Of a stretch of DNA of 64,000 nt, positions 1-12,299 are shown one piece after another. The stretch covers positions 992,001-1,056,000 of the forward strand of contig JAEILZ010000008.1 of assembly GCA_018873225.1 (NCBI GenBank), read 5' to 3'. The notes below the pieces were generated by a model. It was not told the DNA's origin, did not search any database, and was given only the letters and a program-made list of their open reading frames with translations. A program made the position numbers and the translations under genes. This DNA comes from [Phialemoniopsis] sp. UDSM-2020 (Eukaryota; Ascomycota; Sordariomycetes; Thyridiales; Thyridiaceae). Within the stretch, counting starts at the first letter, position 1. The number at the start of each line of letters is the position of its first letter.

Positions 1-1019
1 CTTCTGCATCCGCGGTGCGATGCTCGTGTTCTCCGCCAGGATGCGGAACTTGCCAAGAACCAGGTCCATTGGGTTGATCTGGATGTTTTCCTTGGCTATG
101 CCGACAATCATTAGGACTCCACCGATGCGAATGACCCGCGGGGCATTGTTGTGGGCCACCGTGACGTCGGTGTAGACGATGGCCGCGTGGACGCCGCCGT
201 CGGTCAGCTTCTTGATCTCGTTGTCGTAGTCCGGGTTGGTGCGCGAGTTGAAGATGGCGTCGGCGCCCAGCTTCTTGGTCTCCTCGAGAACCTTGTCGGC
301 GACGTCGATCCCGACGACCTTGAGGCCCATGGCCTTGGCGTACTGCGTCGCGACCTGGCCCAGACCGCCGCACCCGATGATGCCAACCCACTGGCCCGGC
401 TTCAGGTCGCAACTGTCGAGGGAGTGGAAGGTAGTGATGCCCGCGCAGAACACGGGAGAGGCCCGGGTCAGGTCCCAGACCTTCTCGTCGAGGATGGCGC
501 AGTTGCGGTAGTCCACAATGGCGTACTCCTGGAAGAAGCCGTTTGTGCTGAATCCGTGGAGCAGCGTCTTGCCTTCCTTGCAGAAGAACTGATGTCTCGT
601 GCAGCCTTCGCACTCGTGGCAGTCCTTAAGCCAGTACAGAAAACCGACGGCATCTCCAATCTTGAACCCTTTGCCTTCGGCGGAGGAGTCGATCTGGACG
701 ATGTGGCCGACGCCCTCGTGGCCGAGGGTGACGGGGTCATCGAGCGCCGGGTGTTCCATGTTCATGAGGTCACTATGGCAAAGAGATGCCGACCGAATCT
801 TGACAAGGAACTCATTAGGTCCTGGGGTCGGTACCGGGATCTCATTGACGACGATCTTGGATTGTTTCTATGTGATGGTGGTGAGTTTTGCACAACGAGG
901 TTTATCGTACCATCTGAACTGCACTTGCACTCAGGGCTTTTCTAGCAGATGAGACTTACCGGATCATATTGACCGGCCTTCATGGACTTGGGGATTATGG
1001 GGGACGTGACTGAGCCCAT
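1..1019 (-). CDS. Zinc-dependent alcohol dehydrogenase (MDR family), 3' end cut by window
   Basis: Oxidises an alcohol to an aldehyde or ketone with NAD(P). Exon 1 is 1019-960 (20 codons, starting MGSVTSPIIPKSMKAGQYDP) and exon 2 is 867 down to the window edge; the intron is gtaagt..acatag. Visible motifs are the catalytic-zinc Cys in SLCHSDL, the GHEGVGH signature, a structural-zinc cluster C-x2-C-x2-C-x6-C (one residue shorter than the x7 of yeast ADH1) and the Rossmann motif GCGGLGQ. About 309 residues are present of the usual 350 or so; the C terminus is missing, so a targeting signal cannot be judged. It lies upstream of the aldehyde dehydrogenase gene, divergently, as would suit consecutive alcohol and aldehyde oxidation. 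Substrate unknown. Confidence 0.93.
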
Positions 1020-2624
1020 TTTGAATAGCTGATGTGCTGTGTCACTGTGAACAAGGGGTCCTAGAGAACGACCGGATCACCAGTACGTGCTGTTTTGAGA
1101 ATGAAGTACAAAATGAAGTCAATGAAGTCTTTCACATTGCTGCTATGATCTTAACACTACTGTTCTGTCCTCATTATGAAGGGCTGGTAGGGAGAACGCC
1201 CCTCACGCGGACGGGTGATGGACTCCTCTAGGTTCCCGCAACACTCCTTGGGCAGTGTGATGGCTATTACTGCCAGTTCTACGGGATCGCTTTTTCCACT
1301 CCAGTCCCGTTGTCTGTCAGGGTGAGGGGAAGACAGCGCTAAGACCAGAAGCCACTCCCTCACTTACGAAACCGTGGGGTAGCCTACACACGCGTTCGGC
1401 GTCTCTTGCTGAAGATCACTTACACAAGAGAGTAGCTGTGCCTCAGAAGCTATGCCTTGGCAGACGCTGGGTCATGTTAATACCAGGTGCTCGGCCATAC
1501 GGCTGATGTTGTCTACGACTTCCGACCTTGAAATGGGCAAATTAGTCCGGCATGGCTGGATTAGATCTGTAGTAACCGAATCTAATATTGATTGCTGCTG
1601 AAAAGGGCTGTGTCAATCATAGGTCTGTTTAGATACCTTTCTCTCTGTCACCAGAGTGAATTATCCTACGATCTTATCCATCGACGCCGAGATTCCGTCC
1701 TGCGTGCTACAGAGGAGAGTGCTTATTGCAGCAATTTCTAGGTTAGTGGGTCAAGGATGACCCCACGGGGTCGCACGTATCTACTCAATTGAACGGCCCC
1801 CTGCTGGAGATTGTTGATGTGGTGTCAGCATTGTACATCGTCCTTCCCGATATCCTGCACCACCATCGACAGACAACAGGAGCTGAAGAACGTGAGAATT
1901 GAACGAGTTCCACAATCTTTGTCATGTTGGCGGCCCCCGCAACTTCAGTCGAGCAGAAGGAGGTTCCTGAAAAGAGAATCTCGAGTTGAGTCAGGAGTCG
2001 GGAGCTGCCCCAGACTTCCTGACTCGCCATGGAAATGGTTAGCCAGGACTGATGAGCCGTGGGTTTTCAACTTCCACGAACCCCAAATTTCTACCCCGCA
2101 CCCATTGCTTCCCGCGTGGATCCTTGTCCCAGACACACACATGCCCACGCACCTGTTTGCCACGGAGACTGACCCCTTCTCTTCGGCTCCTGCACAGATT
2201 GCCTACCCCAAAGCTTTGCCAAACTTGCCGGCCACTGTTTCTGCACTGTGGTAGCTACTCCGCCGAGCCGTGGCTTTGGTCAGCACCCCGAGAGCTCACG
2301 GAGCTTGAGTACATTATTGTCTTGTCATGCACCGCAGTCCCGTCGAGAACCCGTCCGGACGCTGTGCCCGAGTCTTGGAACATCCTTAGTATCTGCTGCC
2401 CCCCACACACTACGTAAAGTCCTAAAGCCGGGTGCCCCTCCTCCTCAAGGCTTCTTCAAGTAGACTACGTCCTGCCCGCCTGTCTGCTCGAGAAGTAATA
2501 AGTGTGTATTTGTGTTTGTGTGTACGCGTGCCGACGACATCTCAGTCTTGCTATTGAACCCTCACCAAGCACACCCACGCCCATCATTGTGTCTCTGTCT
2601 CAAAACTAAGACTACGTTGCAAAC
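1020..2624. other. Intergenic, divergent ADH/ALDH promoter region
   Basis: About 1.6 kb without a convincing gene. The open frames here are short, lack splice-consistent extensions and resemble no family I know. It should hold the promoters of both flanking dehydrogenases. Confidence 0.5.
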
Positions 2625-4255
2625 ATGACTTCCCTGGGACCTTCTCTGAAGTCCTCTGATGGGCCCAAGAAGTACGAGCTGCCCTTTAGCAAGGACAACC
2701 TGTGCAAGAAGCTCTTCATCAACAACGAGGTATGTCAAAGATTCCTTTCGACGTTGCCCGTCCGGGGACCCGCGCTGACAGATGCTCGCCACAGTATGTC
2801 GACTCAAAAAACTCCAAGAAGCTTGAGCTGTTCAACCCCAAGGATGGCTCTCCCGTTGCCAACGACGTCGCCCTCGCCGGCGAGGAGGACGTCGACGCTG
2901 CCGTTGCTGCTGCCGAGGCCGCCTTCCCGGCCTGGCGCAAGGTCAGCCCCACGGCCCGCCGCGACATGATGTACAAGCTGGCCGACCTCATCGAGGAGAA
3001 CGGCGAGGCCTTTGCCGCCATGACCCGTCTGACCCTGGGCGCTCCCTTCGGCTCCTTTGGCTCATTCGAGATCAACCTCTGTGCCGAGGGCTTCCGGTAC
3101 TACGGTGCTTGGATCGATAAGTTCAGCGGCGAGACCTACCCCCAGGACGACGGCTTCCTCAAGATCGTCCGCAATGAGCCCCTCGGTGTCACTGCCGGCA
3201 TCATCCCCTGGAACGGCCCCATGGGCAACGTCGGCATGAAGGCCGGTCCCGCCCTGGCCACCGGCAACTGCTTCATCCTCAAGCCCTCGGAGAAGACCCC
3301 CTTCGCCGCTCTGGCTCTCGGCGCCCTGATCAAGGAGGCCGGCTTCCCGCCAGGCGTCTTCCAGGTCCTGTCCGGCGACGGCAGCACCGGCGCCCTGATC
3401 GCCAGCCACATGCGGGTCCGCAAGGTCAGCTTCACGGGGTCCACGGGGACGGGTCGCCGCATCCAGGAGATGGCCGCCAAGAGCAACCTGAAGCGCGTGA
3501 CCCTCGAGCTGGGCGGCAAGAGCCCCGCCGTCGTCTTTGACGACGCCAACCTCGAGAACGCCATCAACTGGTGCGCCAACGCCATCACGGCCAACACCGG
3601 CCAGGTCTGCTTCGCCGCCAGCCGCGTCTACGTGCAGGAGGGCATCTACGACAAGTTCGTCGCCGGCTACAAGAAGCTGATGGAGGAGAAGGCCAAGGTC
3701 GTCGGCGACCCCGAGGCCGAGTCCACCGTCCTCGGCCCCTTGGTCGACAAGGCTCAGTTCGACCGTGTCCGCGGCTTCCTCGAGCGCGGCAAGAACCAGG
3801 GCAACCTACTTGTCGGTGGTGGCGTTATTGGTGACAAGGTAAGACCACGATCTCTGTATCTGAAATATCGCATGTGCTAACCCGAATCACAGGGCTACTT
3901 TGTCCAGCCCACCGTCTTTGAGAACGTGGCCGAGGACGCCGAGATCACCAAGAACGAGATCTTCGGCCCCGTCGCCGTCCTTAACAAGTTCAAGACCGAG
4001 GAGGAGATCATCGCCAAGGCCAACGACACCAACTTTGGCCTCATGGCCGGCGTCTTTACGCAAGACATCAACCGCGCCATGCGGATATCGACCGAGATCG
4101 ACAGCGGCATGGTCGGCATCAACTGCGTCAGCTTGTGCTTCCTGCAGGCGCCGTTCGGCGGTAGCAAGGAGAGCGGTGTCGGCCGCGAGAACGGCATGGC
4201 GGCGCTCAAGATGTTCACCGAGCCCAAGACTGTCATGGTGAATCTGACCTACTAA
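2625..4255 (+). CDS. NAD(P)-dependent aldehyde dehydrogenase
   Basis: Oxidises an aldehyde to a carboxylic acid. Exons are 2625-2729, 2795-3838 and 3893-4255, giving 503 residues, the normal length for the family. The full catalytic set is present: the oxyanion Asn in PWNGP (about residue 175), the general base Glu in LELGGKSP (about 273) and the nucleophile Cys in NTGQVCF (about 307). The cofactor loop FTGSTGTG and the C-terminal EIFGPV motif are also present. The C terminus (VNLTY) is not a PTS1, so this enzyme is probably cytosolic, unlike three of its neighbours. It is convergent with the short-chain dehydrogenase downstream (266 bp gap). Expected role is removal of aldehydes released by the adjoining alcohol dehydrogenase or by ester cleavage; the substrate is inference. 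Confidence 0.96.
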
Positions 4256-4521
4256 GCAAATCGAAGGTCTCGTGATGAAGTAGTCCTGTTTAGTTAGACG
4301 TCGCTCATGATCAATGAAACAAAAAAGACCAAATAATCACCAGATAGGAAATTGAAACGAATAGTTCAAACCGCTCGCATATGTCAATGTTTTTAAATGT
4401 GCGACGAGTTAATTGCAATTTTAAATCACATAATGCCTCTCTAAATGATGATAACACCCAAATACATGACATATCCTATGCTAGGCTTTCCGAGAAAACA
4501 AATGCAGACCCCTTCATCGCT

Positions 4522-5565
4522 TTACAATTTTGACAACCGACCAGCTGACAGGACGGCGCCTCCATCCACATTGATCGCCACGCCGTTGCTGTTCGTATCA
4601 TCGCATTAGCCGCGTACGCATGCCTAAAACTGGACGAGGGACACTTACACATAGCTTCCGGCTGGTGAGCACAGGAAGATGGCCAGGCCGGCAATGTCCT
4701 CTGCCTTGCCGAGCCGACCAAGTGGGTTATCCTTGCTGAGGCCCTCCTCGCCGCCGAGGTTGTTGATGAGACCCTGCGCCAGCTTGGAGGGGAAGAAGCC
4801 AGGAGCGATGACGTTGGACGTGATGTGCCGCGGGCCAAGCTCAATAGCAAAGTTCTTGCCCAGGTGCTGTATTCATGAACCAGAGGGTTAGTGACTGGCT
4901 TGAGTGGCTTCAGTATCTACTAGCGGAGCGACGTACGTGAGCTGCGGCCTTGGAGGCCGAGTACATGATGGTGCCGTGCTCGCCGATGTGAGGAACGTTG
5001 AGCGCGGCGGTGGAGGAAATGATGAGCAACCGGGCGGGATCCTCTTGGGTGCCGGCCTGCTCCATGAGCGGCAGGGCCCTTTTTGAGAAACACAATTGTC
5101 AGTCTTTTGTCTCTTATTGGGAATTGGCGCGGGAACTCACTTCTGTGTAAGCTCGAACACGCCGCGGACGTTGAGGTCCAGGATCTTGACGGAGCTGTGA
5201 GGCGGCGCATCCTCAAACTTGGAACCCCAAGAGGCACCGGCATTGCAGACGAGGATGTTGAGGCCCTTGGAGCCGACGTGCTGCTTGACCTCGGCCATGA
5301 GGCGCTCGATGCCCTTGGAGTCGCCGACGTTGGCGGCTATGCCGACGGCCTTGCCCTTGACGCCGGGCAGGCTGTTGAGCTTGTCGACGGCCTGGTTGAT
5401 GCCCTGCTCGCCCTCGAGCTTGCGCGCGGTGACGACAACGAGTGAAGCGCCTGCGCGGAGGAAGGCGGTGGCCATGTGCAGGCCCAGGCCGCGAGAGCCG
5501 CCGGTCACGAGGGCCGTCTTGCCCTCGAGCGAGAACATGGTCTCGAAGTTCTGGAGTTGCGACAT
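4522..5565 (-). CDS. Short-chain dehydrogenase/reductase with C-terminal SKL (peroxisomal)
   Basis: NAD(P)-dependent alcohol/ketone oxidoreductase. Exons are 5565-5141, 5078-4937, 4866-4649 and 4588-4522, giving 283 residues. Classical SDR motifs are intact: TGGSRGLG (about 21-28), NAG (108-110), catalytic Ser in ISSTAA (about 163) and Y-x3-K as YSASK (Tyr181, Lys185), followed by IAPGFFPS. The sequence resembles gluconate-5-dehydrogenase or RhlG-like SDRs, a resemblance noted from memory only. The last three residues are SKL, the canonical PTS1 peroxisomal signal, created by a very short last exon (67 nt). It is transcribed divergently from the acyl-CoA ligase, with which it shares an 890 bp promoter. 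In the cluster it is a good candidate to make the ketone used by the Baeyer-Villiger enzyme. Confidence 0.94.
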
Positions 5566-6454
5566 GATGGGCGGCGGTGGCGACGGGCGGGTTGCGGATC
5601 GCGTGTAAGACGAGATAGAATGAAGGGACCACGAACAAAACCAAAAGCTCGATTGGAAAGGACAATGCAGTCGTCACAATCAACAGTCGTCGAGGGCAAA
5701 GCTTGTCACAGAATCTTGAATATCACCACGACTCTTCTTGGAGGGCAATTGGCCAGCTACAGCCCAGCCCAGATCTACTACCCACGACTCCAACGCAGCT
5801 ATTGCCGGGCGTGCATTCCCGTGGCTCTTTGTCGGCTCCGGATCGACCTCCCAAGAGGCTCTTTTAGCCCAGGCTCTTTACGCTTTGCGGCCGCCCGCCT
5901 CCCTCTTCAGGTGGCGAGTGCACTAAAAGTGTCCACTAAATGCCAGCCTCAGGTGCTCGAGGGCTCGCTACCCCAGACGCGGCGGGGCCCTCGGGCGCTG
6001 AGCGTCGCTGACCAAAGGTCTGAGGAGCAGTAGCTGTTGCTGCCCTTACCCCGCAACCGAAAACCCGAGGGTCGTCCAGGATGAAAGGCACTAGCGCCCT
6101 CCAAAGTACCGGGTGACGATGGCCGTGAGACTGTCGCGCACAGCGTAAAGGCCCCCTGTGGAGGATTTTTTGGTTGAGGGGAGGAGGGGAGCCCTGGGCC
6201 AAAAGAGGATATGCGGATATTCAACATCAGTTCTGGAGAGTCAGACACCAGAGGCACGAAAGAAAGATAGACAGACAGAGCGATCGTCTGCTTCTTCTCT
6301 TCTCCAATTCTTTTATTGCTTTTGGTGGTGATCCTCAGGGCGCAGGATTTCTTTACTTTTTGCATTTGGGCTTCCTGTCCTGCCTTTTCATTGTCCCTTG
6401 TCTCTCCCACTTACACGCCCAGCGCTCGCTGCGTGACCCGCCTAGTCGGCCACC
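5566..6454. promoter_or_regulatory. Shared promoter between SDR and acyl-CoA ligase
   Basis: This divergent intergenic region has no supported gene. CCTCGG lies at 5989-5994 and its inverse CCGAGG at 6065-6070. CCTCGG is the known core site of the FarA/FarB fatty-acid regulators of filamentous ascomycetes, which control peroxisomal and beta-oxidation genes. Two sites in about 900 bp are only modestly above chance, so this is a hint and not proof. A pyrimidine-rich stretch runs about 6290-6420 just before the ligase start. Confidence 0.4.
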
Positions 6455-8347
6455 ATGACCATCAAGTCGCCCTACCCGTGGATGGATCTCCCCGAGACCA
6501 ACATCCTCTCCCACATCTTTCCCGACAACCAGAAGCCCGACGAGACCCCGATATGGATCGACAGCAAGAACCCAGACCACAGCCTGTCGCCGGCACAGGC
6601 TCTGCCGTGGATCAAGCGCTTGGCCTTTGGCCTGGAGCGTCTGGGGCTCAAGAAGGGTGATGTCGCCATGATCCACACGCCAAACCAAATCTTTGTGCCC
6701 GTCGCGTATCTGGGAATTGTCGCTGGAGGCTTTGTCTTTTCCGGTGCCAACCCGGGCTACACGGTATCCGGTAAGTGATGTGGTGCTATCTTCGTTCGGA
6801 TTTGTCGCAAAGCCCAATGCTGACCGAGTGCGCTCTCTGCATTCAGAGGTTGTCCACCAGCTCAAGAACACGGGCGCCAAGTGCATCCTGGTCCACCCCA
6901 AGCTCGTCAAAACCACCGTCGAGGCTGCCAAGATTGCCGGCGTGCCGCAGTCGCGCATCTTCCTCTTCTCCGACCGGGAGGCGCCGACCCAGCAGGGAAT
7001 CCCGGACTGGCGGGCCATGATCGGCTCCGAGGCCGAAGCCGCCCGCTACCGCTGGCCTCAGTTCAGCCCGCAAGAGTCGAGGCAGGCGGTGGCCACCATC
7101 AACTACAGCTCCGGCACCACGGGCCTGCCCAAGGGCGTCTGCGTCTCCCACGCCAACATCATCGCCAACCTGGAGCAGACCATCGTCATGCGCTACGCCC
7201 ACAAGCCCTACCCCTTTGAGCAGCGGCCCCAGGAGCGCTGGGTCGGCTTCCTGCCTCTGTACCACGCCTACGGCCAGCTCTACGTCATGCTCATGTCGGT
7301 CCGCCTGCGCGTGCCGGTCTACATCATGACCGAGTTCCGCTACGACGACTTCCTCGCCACCATCGGCCGGTACCGCATCACGAGCCTGCAGGCCGCGCCG
7401 CCCATCCTCGTCATGCTGTCGAAGCGGCCCGAGACGGCGCGCTACGACCTGTCCTCCATCAAGGACGTGCTGTGCGGCGGCGCGCCCCTGAGCAGGGAGC
7501 TGCAGAACGAGTGCCAGAAGCGCTTCGACATGCAGATCAACCAGGGCTGGGGCATGACCGAGGTGGTCTGCGGCGCGCTGCACGTGCCGGGCGGCGTCAA
7601 GGACCTGTCCGGCAGCGTCGGCCGGCTCGATCCCAACTGCGAGGCGAAGCTGGTTGACGAGGAGGGTAAGGAGGTCCCTCTTGGCCAGCCCGGCGAGCTG
7701 TGCGTCAAGGGCCCCAACGTCTGCATAGGGTACTGGAAGAACGACGCTGCGACCAAGGAGCTGTTCGACGAGGACGGCTACCTGCGGTCGGGTGACATTG
7801 CCGTGGCCAACGAGGACGGCTACTTCTGGATTGTAGACAGGAAGAAGGTAAGTTGCGATTCTTGGGCGGGGGAAAGTAGTTTGTATTGACATGTCCACCT
7901 AGGAACTGATCAAGGTCAATGCGCTGCAAGTGGCGCCGGCCGAGCTGGAAGGCGTGCTGCTGGAGCACGAGCACATTGCCGACGCGGCATGTGTTGGTAT
8001 CACCGTGTAAGTCATCCCTGCATCAACACTGGCCGTACCACGTACCAGTCTTTTGTGTGACAAGCGCAAGCTAACAAATGGCGCACAACAGGCACGGCGA
8101 GGAGTATCCGCGAGCGTACGTCGTCCCGCACGAGGCTTCCAAGGGCAAGGTCACGGCGGAACACATTCACAAGTACATGGAGGAGCGGGTGGCCAAGCAC
8201 AAGCGGCTGGTGGGCGGCATCGTCTTCATCGACGAGGTGCCCAAGCTGGCCAGCGGCAAGATCCAAAGAAAGACGATGCGGGAATGGTCCAAGAGGGACG
8301 CGGCCGAGATCGAGAAGCAAGGAAAGGCACCGCGGGCGAGGTTGTAG
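6455..8347 (+). CDS. AMP-forming acyl-CoA / 4-coumarate-CoA ligase-like enzyme, C-terminal ARL
   Basis: Activates a carboxylic acid to its CoA thioester through an acyl-adenylate. Exons are 6455-6770, 6847-7847, 7903-8006 and 8092-8347, giving 558 residues, the usual length for the 4CL/luciferase branch of the ANL superfamily. Motifs seen: P-loop SSGTTGLPKG (about 193-202), QGWGMTE, YLRSGDIA and VDRKKELIKVN hinge, and the C-terminal catalytic Lys in LASGKIQRK. It ends APRARL; ARL fits the PTS1 consensus, as in other peroxisomal fungal ligases of this branch. It is followed in the same direction by the monooxygenase, lipase and permease genes. The acid used is unknown; aromatic or medium-chain acids fit the family. 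Confidence 0.95.
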
Positions 8348-9791
8348 AGAGTGTGTGCACTTGCGCGGGCCGGGTTGGTCTTATTATCCCCTGACACTTT
8401 AGACAAAGAAGAGAGAGAGAGCAGTAGTGAAAGTCCTAAGATGTGTAGACATTTGGTGGTACTTGGGCTACTTAGATAGAAGGACATTTCCTGGCATATA
8501 TCATATGTGGAGGAGCGTAGTTCAGACAGTTTCAGTGAATAGCATTTACAACGTCATTACAGTGCTCAGAACTCCAAGCTGTGTTGTCGCTGGATCTGGT
8601 GATGGCTTGGCGTTGACTTGTCACCAGAGTTGGAGGTCATCTAAATACCTACTCCGCAAGTCAGCACTCTTTATTTTTTAGCTGTGGCGTAATACATGAG
8701 AAACCTTTGGTGAAGGATCAATTAGCAACGGAGCCAAGCACTATCGCGACTCGACATGGGCAGGCCCGCAGATCAGTCTCGACCATCTCAGTAGCCGACG
8801 GGGTCCATGGCTAACTTTGAGGGTTGCAGCCGGGTCTCTTTTCCCGGCCACCGCCACTCAACACGACGAATTATTCAGTAGCGTCGCCTCTACCCCAACT
8901 TCATGGATCTTTTCGTTCTCCACACATCCACCTTTTACCCCAACCCAAACGCGCCAGACCAAACTTGCAAGTACTCTGTCTCTGGTCGTCTGTGGTGATG
9001 CCCATGAAGTCCCCCTTGACCGATGTACCCCCACCCGACGGCAGTCCTTTGACTCGCACGCTTCAAGGACACACCCGTGGCAGGGAGCACAGACGACACG
9101 CATCGTCTCCGAGATCCCTAGCCTGGATTCACTTGTCATGATTCCCCAATTCTTGCCCGCTCAATGATTCATGTCTCTGCTGCGAATCCCCAGATCCCCC
9201 CGCGTTCTTTGCACTCTACCACACTAGATGTCCCCCCTATGGGCTGCATGGCATGCTAGTCCTTCTCTGCCACACGTTGTCTCTGGCGAACAGGGTCTTT
9301 GGCCCTCCATGTGCCGCCGCCGCCGTCGCCGCGTTACCTACCTAACCCCCAGCCCCAGACAACTCTGCTGCGTCCTGCAAGGACCCCGCTCCTGGAATGC
9401 CCTTGAGAGATCGAATGTCCATGGTCTGATGCTGCCATCTGTGAATGGCACTAGTGTCGAAGCCCTACCTGCATCCCCTGGCAGGCATTTCTAAGCTCAG
9501 AAGGTTGCGTACGGAAACTGGTGCAGCATCTCCACCAGAGCTACCCGCAGTCCGATGTGCACAAAATGCTTGTAGGTTAACCATTCCCGATGGGCGTCTC
9601 CAAGTATATCTAGAATTCAGCCTCCCGAGTCTTCTTGTCTTCTCTTCCTGAGTCCCGTCTTCATCCATCACAACTCTCCCCAACTAATCTCCTTCCCTTT
9701 AACCATACACATCCACCTCCATCTCCAAGACTTCTTGTCTTGTTGAACACACATCTACCCCCTTCACCTTCACATACACATAGTACACACT
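8348..9791. other. Intergenic upstream of the monooxygenase
   Basis: About 1.4 kb with no supported gene. The last 200 bp before the monooxygenase start are C/T-rich with many CATCCA and CACAC runs, as in ordinary fungal 5' leaders. Confidence 0.5.
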
Positions 9792-11680
9792 ATGGCCGAC
9801 ATTCTGTTGCCGACGGCAACACCTCTGGAGAAGGATGCCGCCCAGCGGTTGGAGGGCCCCATCCATGCCGAGAGGCATATCCGTGTCATCTGCATCGGTG
9901 CCGGCGCCTCCGGTCTTCTCTTTGCGTACAAGATGCAGAAGCACTTCAACAACTTCAGCCTGACAGTCTACGAGAAGAACCCAGAGGTTGCCGGCACATG
10001 GTACGAGAACAAGTACCCAGGGTAAGTCGAGTCTCTTGAAATTTCCACTACCTTGGAAATTGCACGAAACTGACCAAAATAACCTGTTAGCTGTGCTTGC
10101 GATGTCCCGTCTCACAACTACACATGGAGCTTCGAGCCCAAGCTCGACTGGTCTGCCGTCTACCCGCCCGCCAGCGAGATCTTTGACTACTTTGACGGCT
10201 TCGCCAACAAGTACCAGCTCAAGAAGTACATCAAGACCCAGCACCAGGTCATTGGCGCCTACTGGGACCACAACATCGGCGGCTACGACGTCAAGATCCG
10301 CGACCTTGCCAACGGCGTCATTGTCAGCGACCACTGCGACCTCCTCATCAACGCCAGCGGTATCCTGAACAACTGGAAGTGGCCCGCCATTCCCGGCCTC
10401 AACAAGTACAAGGGCACTCTTCTGCACACGGCCAACTGGGACAGCAGCGTCTCCCTGGAGGGCAAGCATGTCGGCCTGATCGGCAACGGGTAAGCTTCGA
10501 CGATACGAACTCCCATGAATGTAAAAGCTAACTTGTCTTGAACAGTTCTTCCGGTATCCAGGTTCTTCCTGCCATCAGGGAAAAGTGCAAGAAGGTCACC
10601 ACCTTCATCCGGGAGCCCACCTGGGTTTCCCCCGTCCAGGGTCTCGAGCAGCACAAGTTCTCCGACCAGGAGAAGACCGAGTTTGCCAACAAGCCCGGAA
10701 CTCTTACCGAGTACCGCAAGGGCATCGAGACTGGCCTCAACGCCCAGTTCGGCATCTTCCTCAAGGACAATGCCATCAACAAGGATACCCACGAGTATAT
10801 GATCAACCAGATGAAAGAGAAGCTGGGCAATGAGTACCTCGAGGGCAAGCTGATCCCCGACTGGGCTGTCGGCTGCCGCCGCCTGACCCCTGGTGTCAAC
10901 TACCTCGAGTCTCTGACCAAACCCAACGTCGACGTCATCTACGGCGAGATCAATGAGATCACCGAGAAGGGTTGCCTCTGCGACAACGGCCAGGAGTACC
11001 CCGTTGACGTGCTCATCTGCGCCACGGGCTTCGACACCTCCTTCAAGCCCCGCTTCCCCGTCGTCAACCCCAGCGGCGAGAACCTGCAGGACAAGTGGAC
11101 GGCCGCCGACCCGGAGTCCTACCTCGGCCTCGCCGCCGACAACTTCCCCAACTACTTCATCTTCCTGGGGCCCAACTGCCCCATCGGCAACGGTCCCGTG
11201 CTCTGCGCCATCGAGGCCCAGGCCGACTGGATCTGCAAGGTCATCGACCACTTCCAGGTGCACAACATCGCCACCATCGCGCCCACGCAGTCGGCCGTCA
11301 AGGACTTTGTCGCCTACAAGGACTGGTTCATGCGCCGCACCGTCTGGGCCGACCCCTGCCGCTCCTGGTACAAGTCCCGTCCGGACGGCCCCATCGTCGC
11401 CCTGTGGCCCGGCAGCGCCCTGCACTACATCGAGGCCGTCAAGGAGGTGCGCTTCGAGGACTTTGACGTCAAGTACGTCGGCAACCGCTTCGCCTGGCTC
11501 GGCAACGGCTACTCCCAGACCGAGCTCGACGACACGGCCGACTGGGCCTACTACATCCGCGACCACGATGACGACGCGCCGCTTACCACGGGCGGTAGGC
11601 GCAAGGTGCTGACCAAGAGCGGTACCGTCAACAAGAGGGCGTCGATCGCCTTCAACAAGAACCTTGAGTCTCGCTTGTAG
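9792..11680 (+). CDS. Baeyer-Villiger-type flavin monooxygenase, C-terminal SRL
   Basis: FAD- and NADPH-dependent monooxygenase that inserts one oxygen next to a carbonyl, turning a ketone into an ester or lactone. Exons are 9792-10021, 10091-10489 and 10546-11680, giving 587 residues. The FAD motif GAGASG is at about 36-41, the second Rossmann motif GNGSSG at about 208-213, and between them is the BVMO-type fingerprint YKGTLLHTANWD (183-194; G-x3-H-x3-W-D). ATGFD follows later. The first fingerprint residue is Tyr where the consensus has Phe. The protein ends ESRL; SRL is a good PTS1, so peroxisomal location is likely. It resembles StcW/MoxY-like fungal monooxygenases, which act in both secondary metabolism and catabolism; the substrate cannot be read from sequence. 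Confidence 0.94.
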
Positions 11681-12299
11681 AGGGAGCGCGATGATTGTCG
11701 CTGGGTGTGTGAGTAAGGCATTGGATCATGACATGCATTTCCTTTGATGATAAGGTGAGCTTGACGCAGTGTCGTCGCTCCACAAGACTCGCAGAGTTGC
11801 GAGCCGGCGTTCCAAAGGGATCTTGTGTTCCTGCATTGTTGCAGCATTGGATATACTTGTGTTTTTTCCTTGTACAAAATGTCTGGCGATTGATATATCC
11901 TTAGAAGACTACCAATACCAAACGAAACTTTATGACTAAATCTGTTGTCGTGCCGCAAACACTCCTATTCACCGTGCAAAAGCTGAGACCATTTCATCAC
12001 TGCCTTGCCAGAACCCCTTTTGAAACAGATGCTCTACTTGGCAAGTATGACTTGTGCTCGGCATTCATATCCAGGGACGCGTGGTGATCTACAAGGTAAT
12101 ATAGCAATGTTAATCTATGCAAGTGCCGGATAATTATTGTCGTGGCCCTTCGGACACAGATTCTTCGGCAGTCACCTATATCACCTCCCGCTTAAGGGAC
12201 GGCGTCAGAGTCAGGAGCCGGAGTACATACGCAAGATGAAATCCCCTTGCGACCACCGCCGTCACTCTCTATTGATGCCCCGCGGCCAGTACATGCGAC
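11681..12299. other. Intergenic, monooxygenase to lipase
   Basis: 619 bp with no supported gene; presumably the 3' end of the monooxygenase transcript and the lipase promoter. Confidence 0.5.

Noticed and set aside
6843..7898. 351-codon minus-strand frame over the CoA ligase
   Set aside because: Antisense shadow; the ligase motifs on the plus strand are complete.
10283..11566. 427-codon minus-strand open frame over the monooxygenase gene
   Set aside because: It is the antisense shadow of a GC-rich coding exon; the plus strand encodes a complete FAD monooxygenase and the minus translation has Val/Gly/Asp-rich mirror composition.
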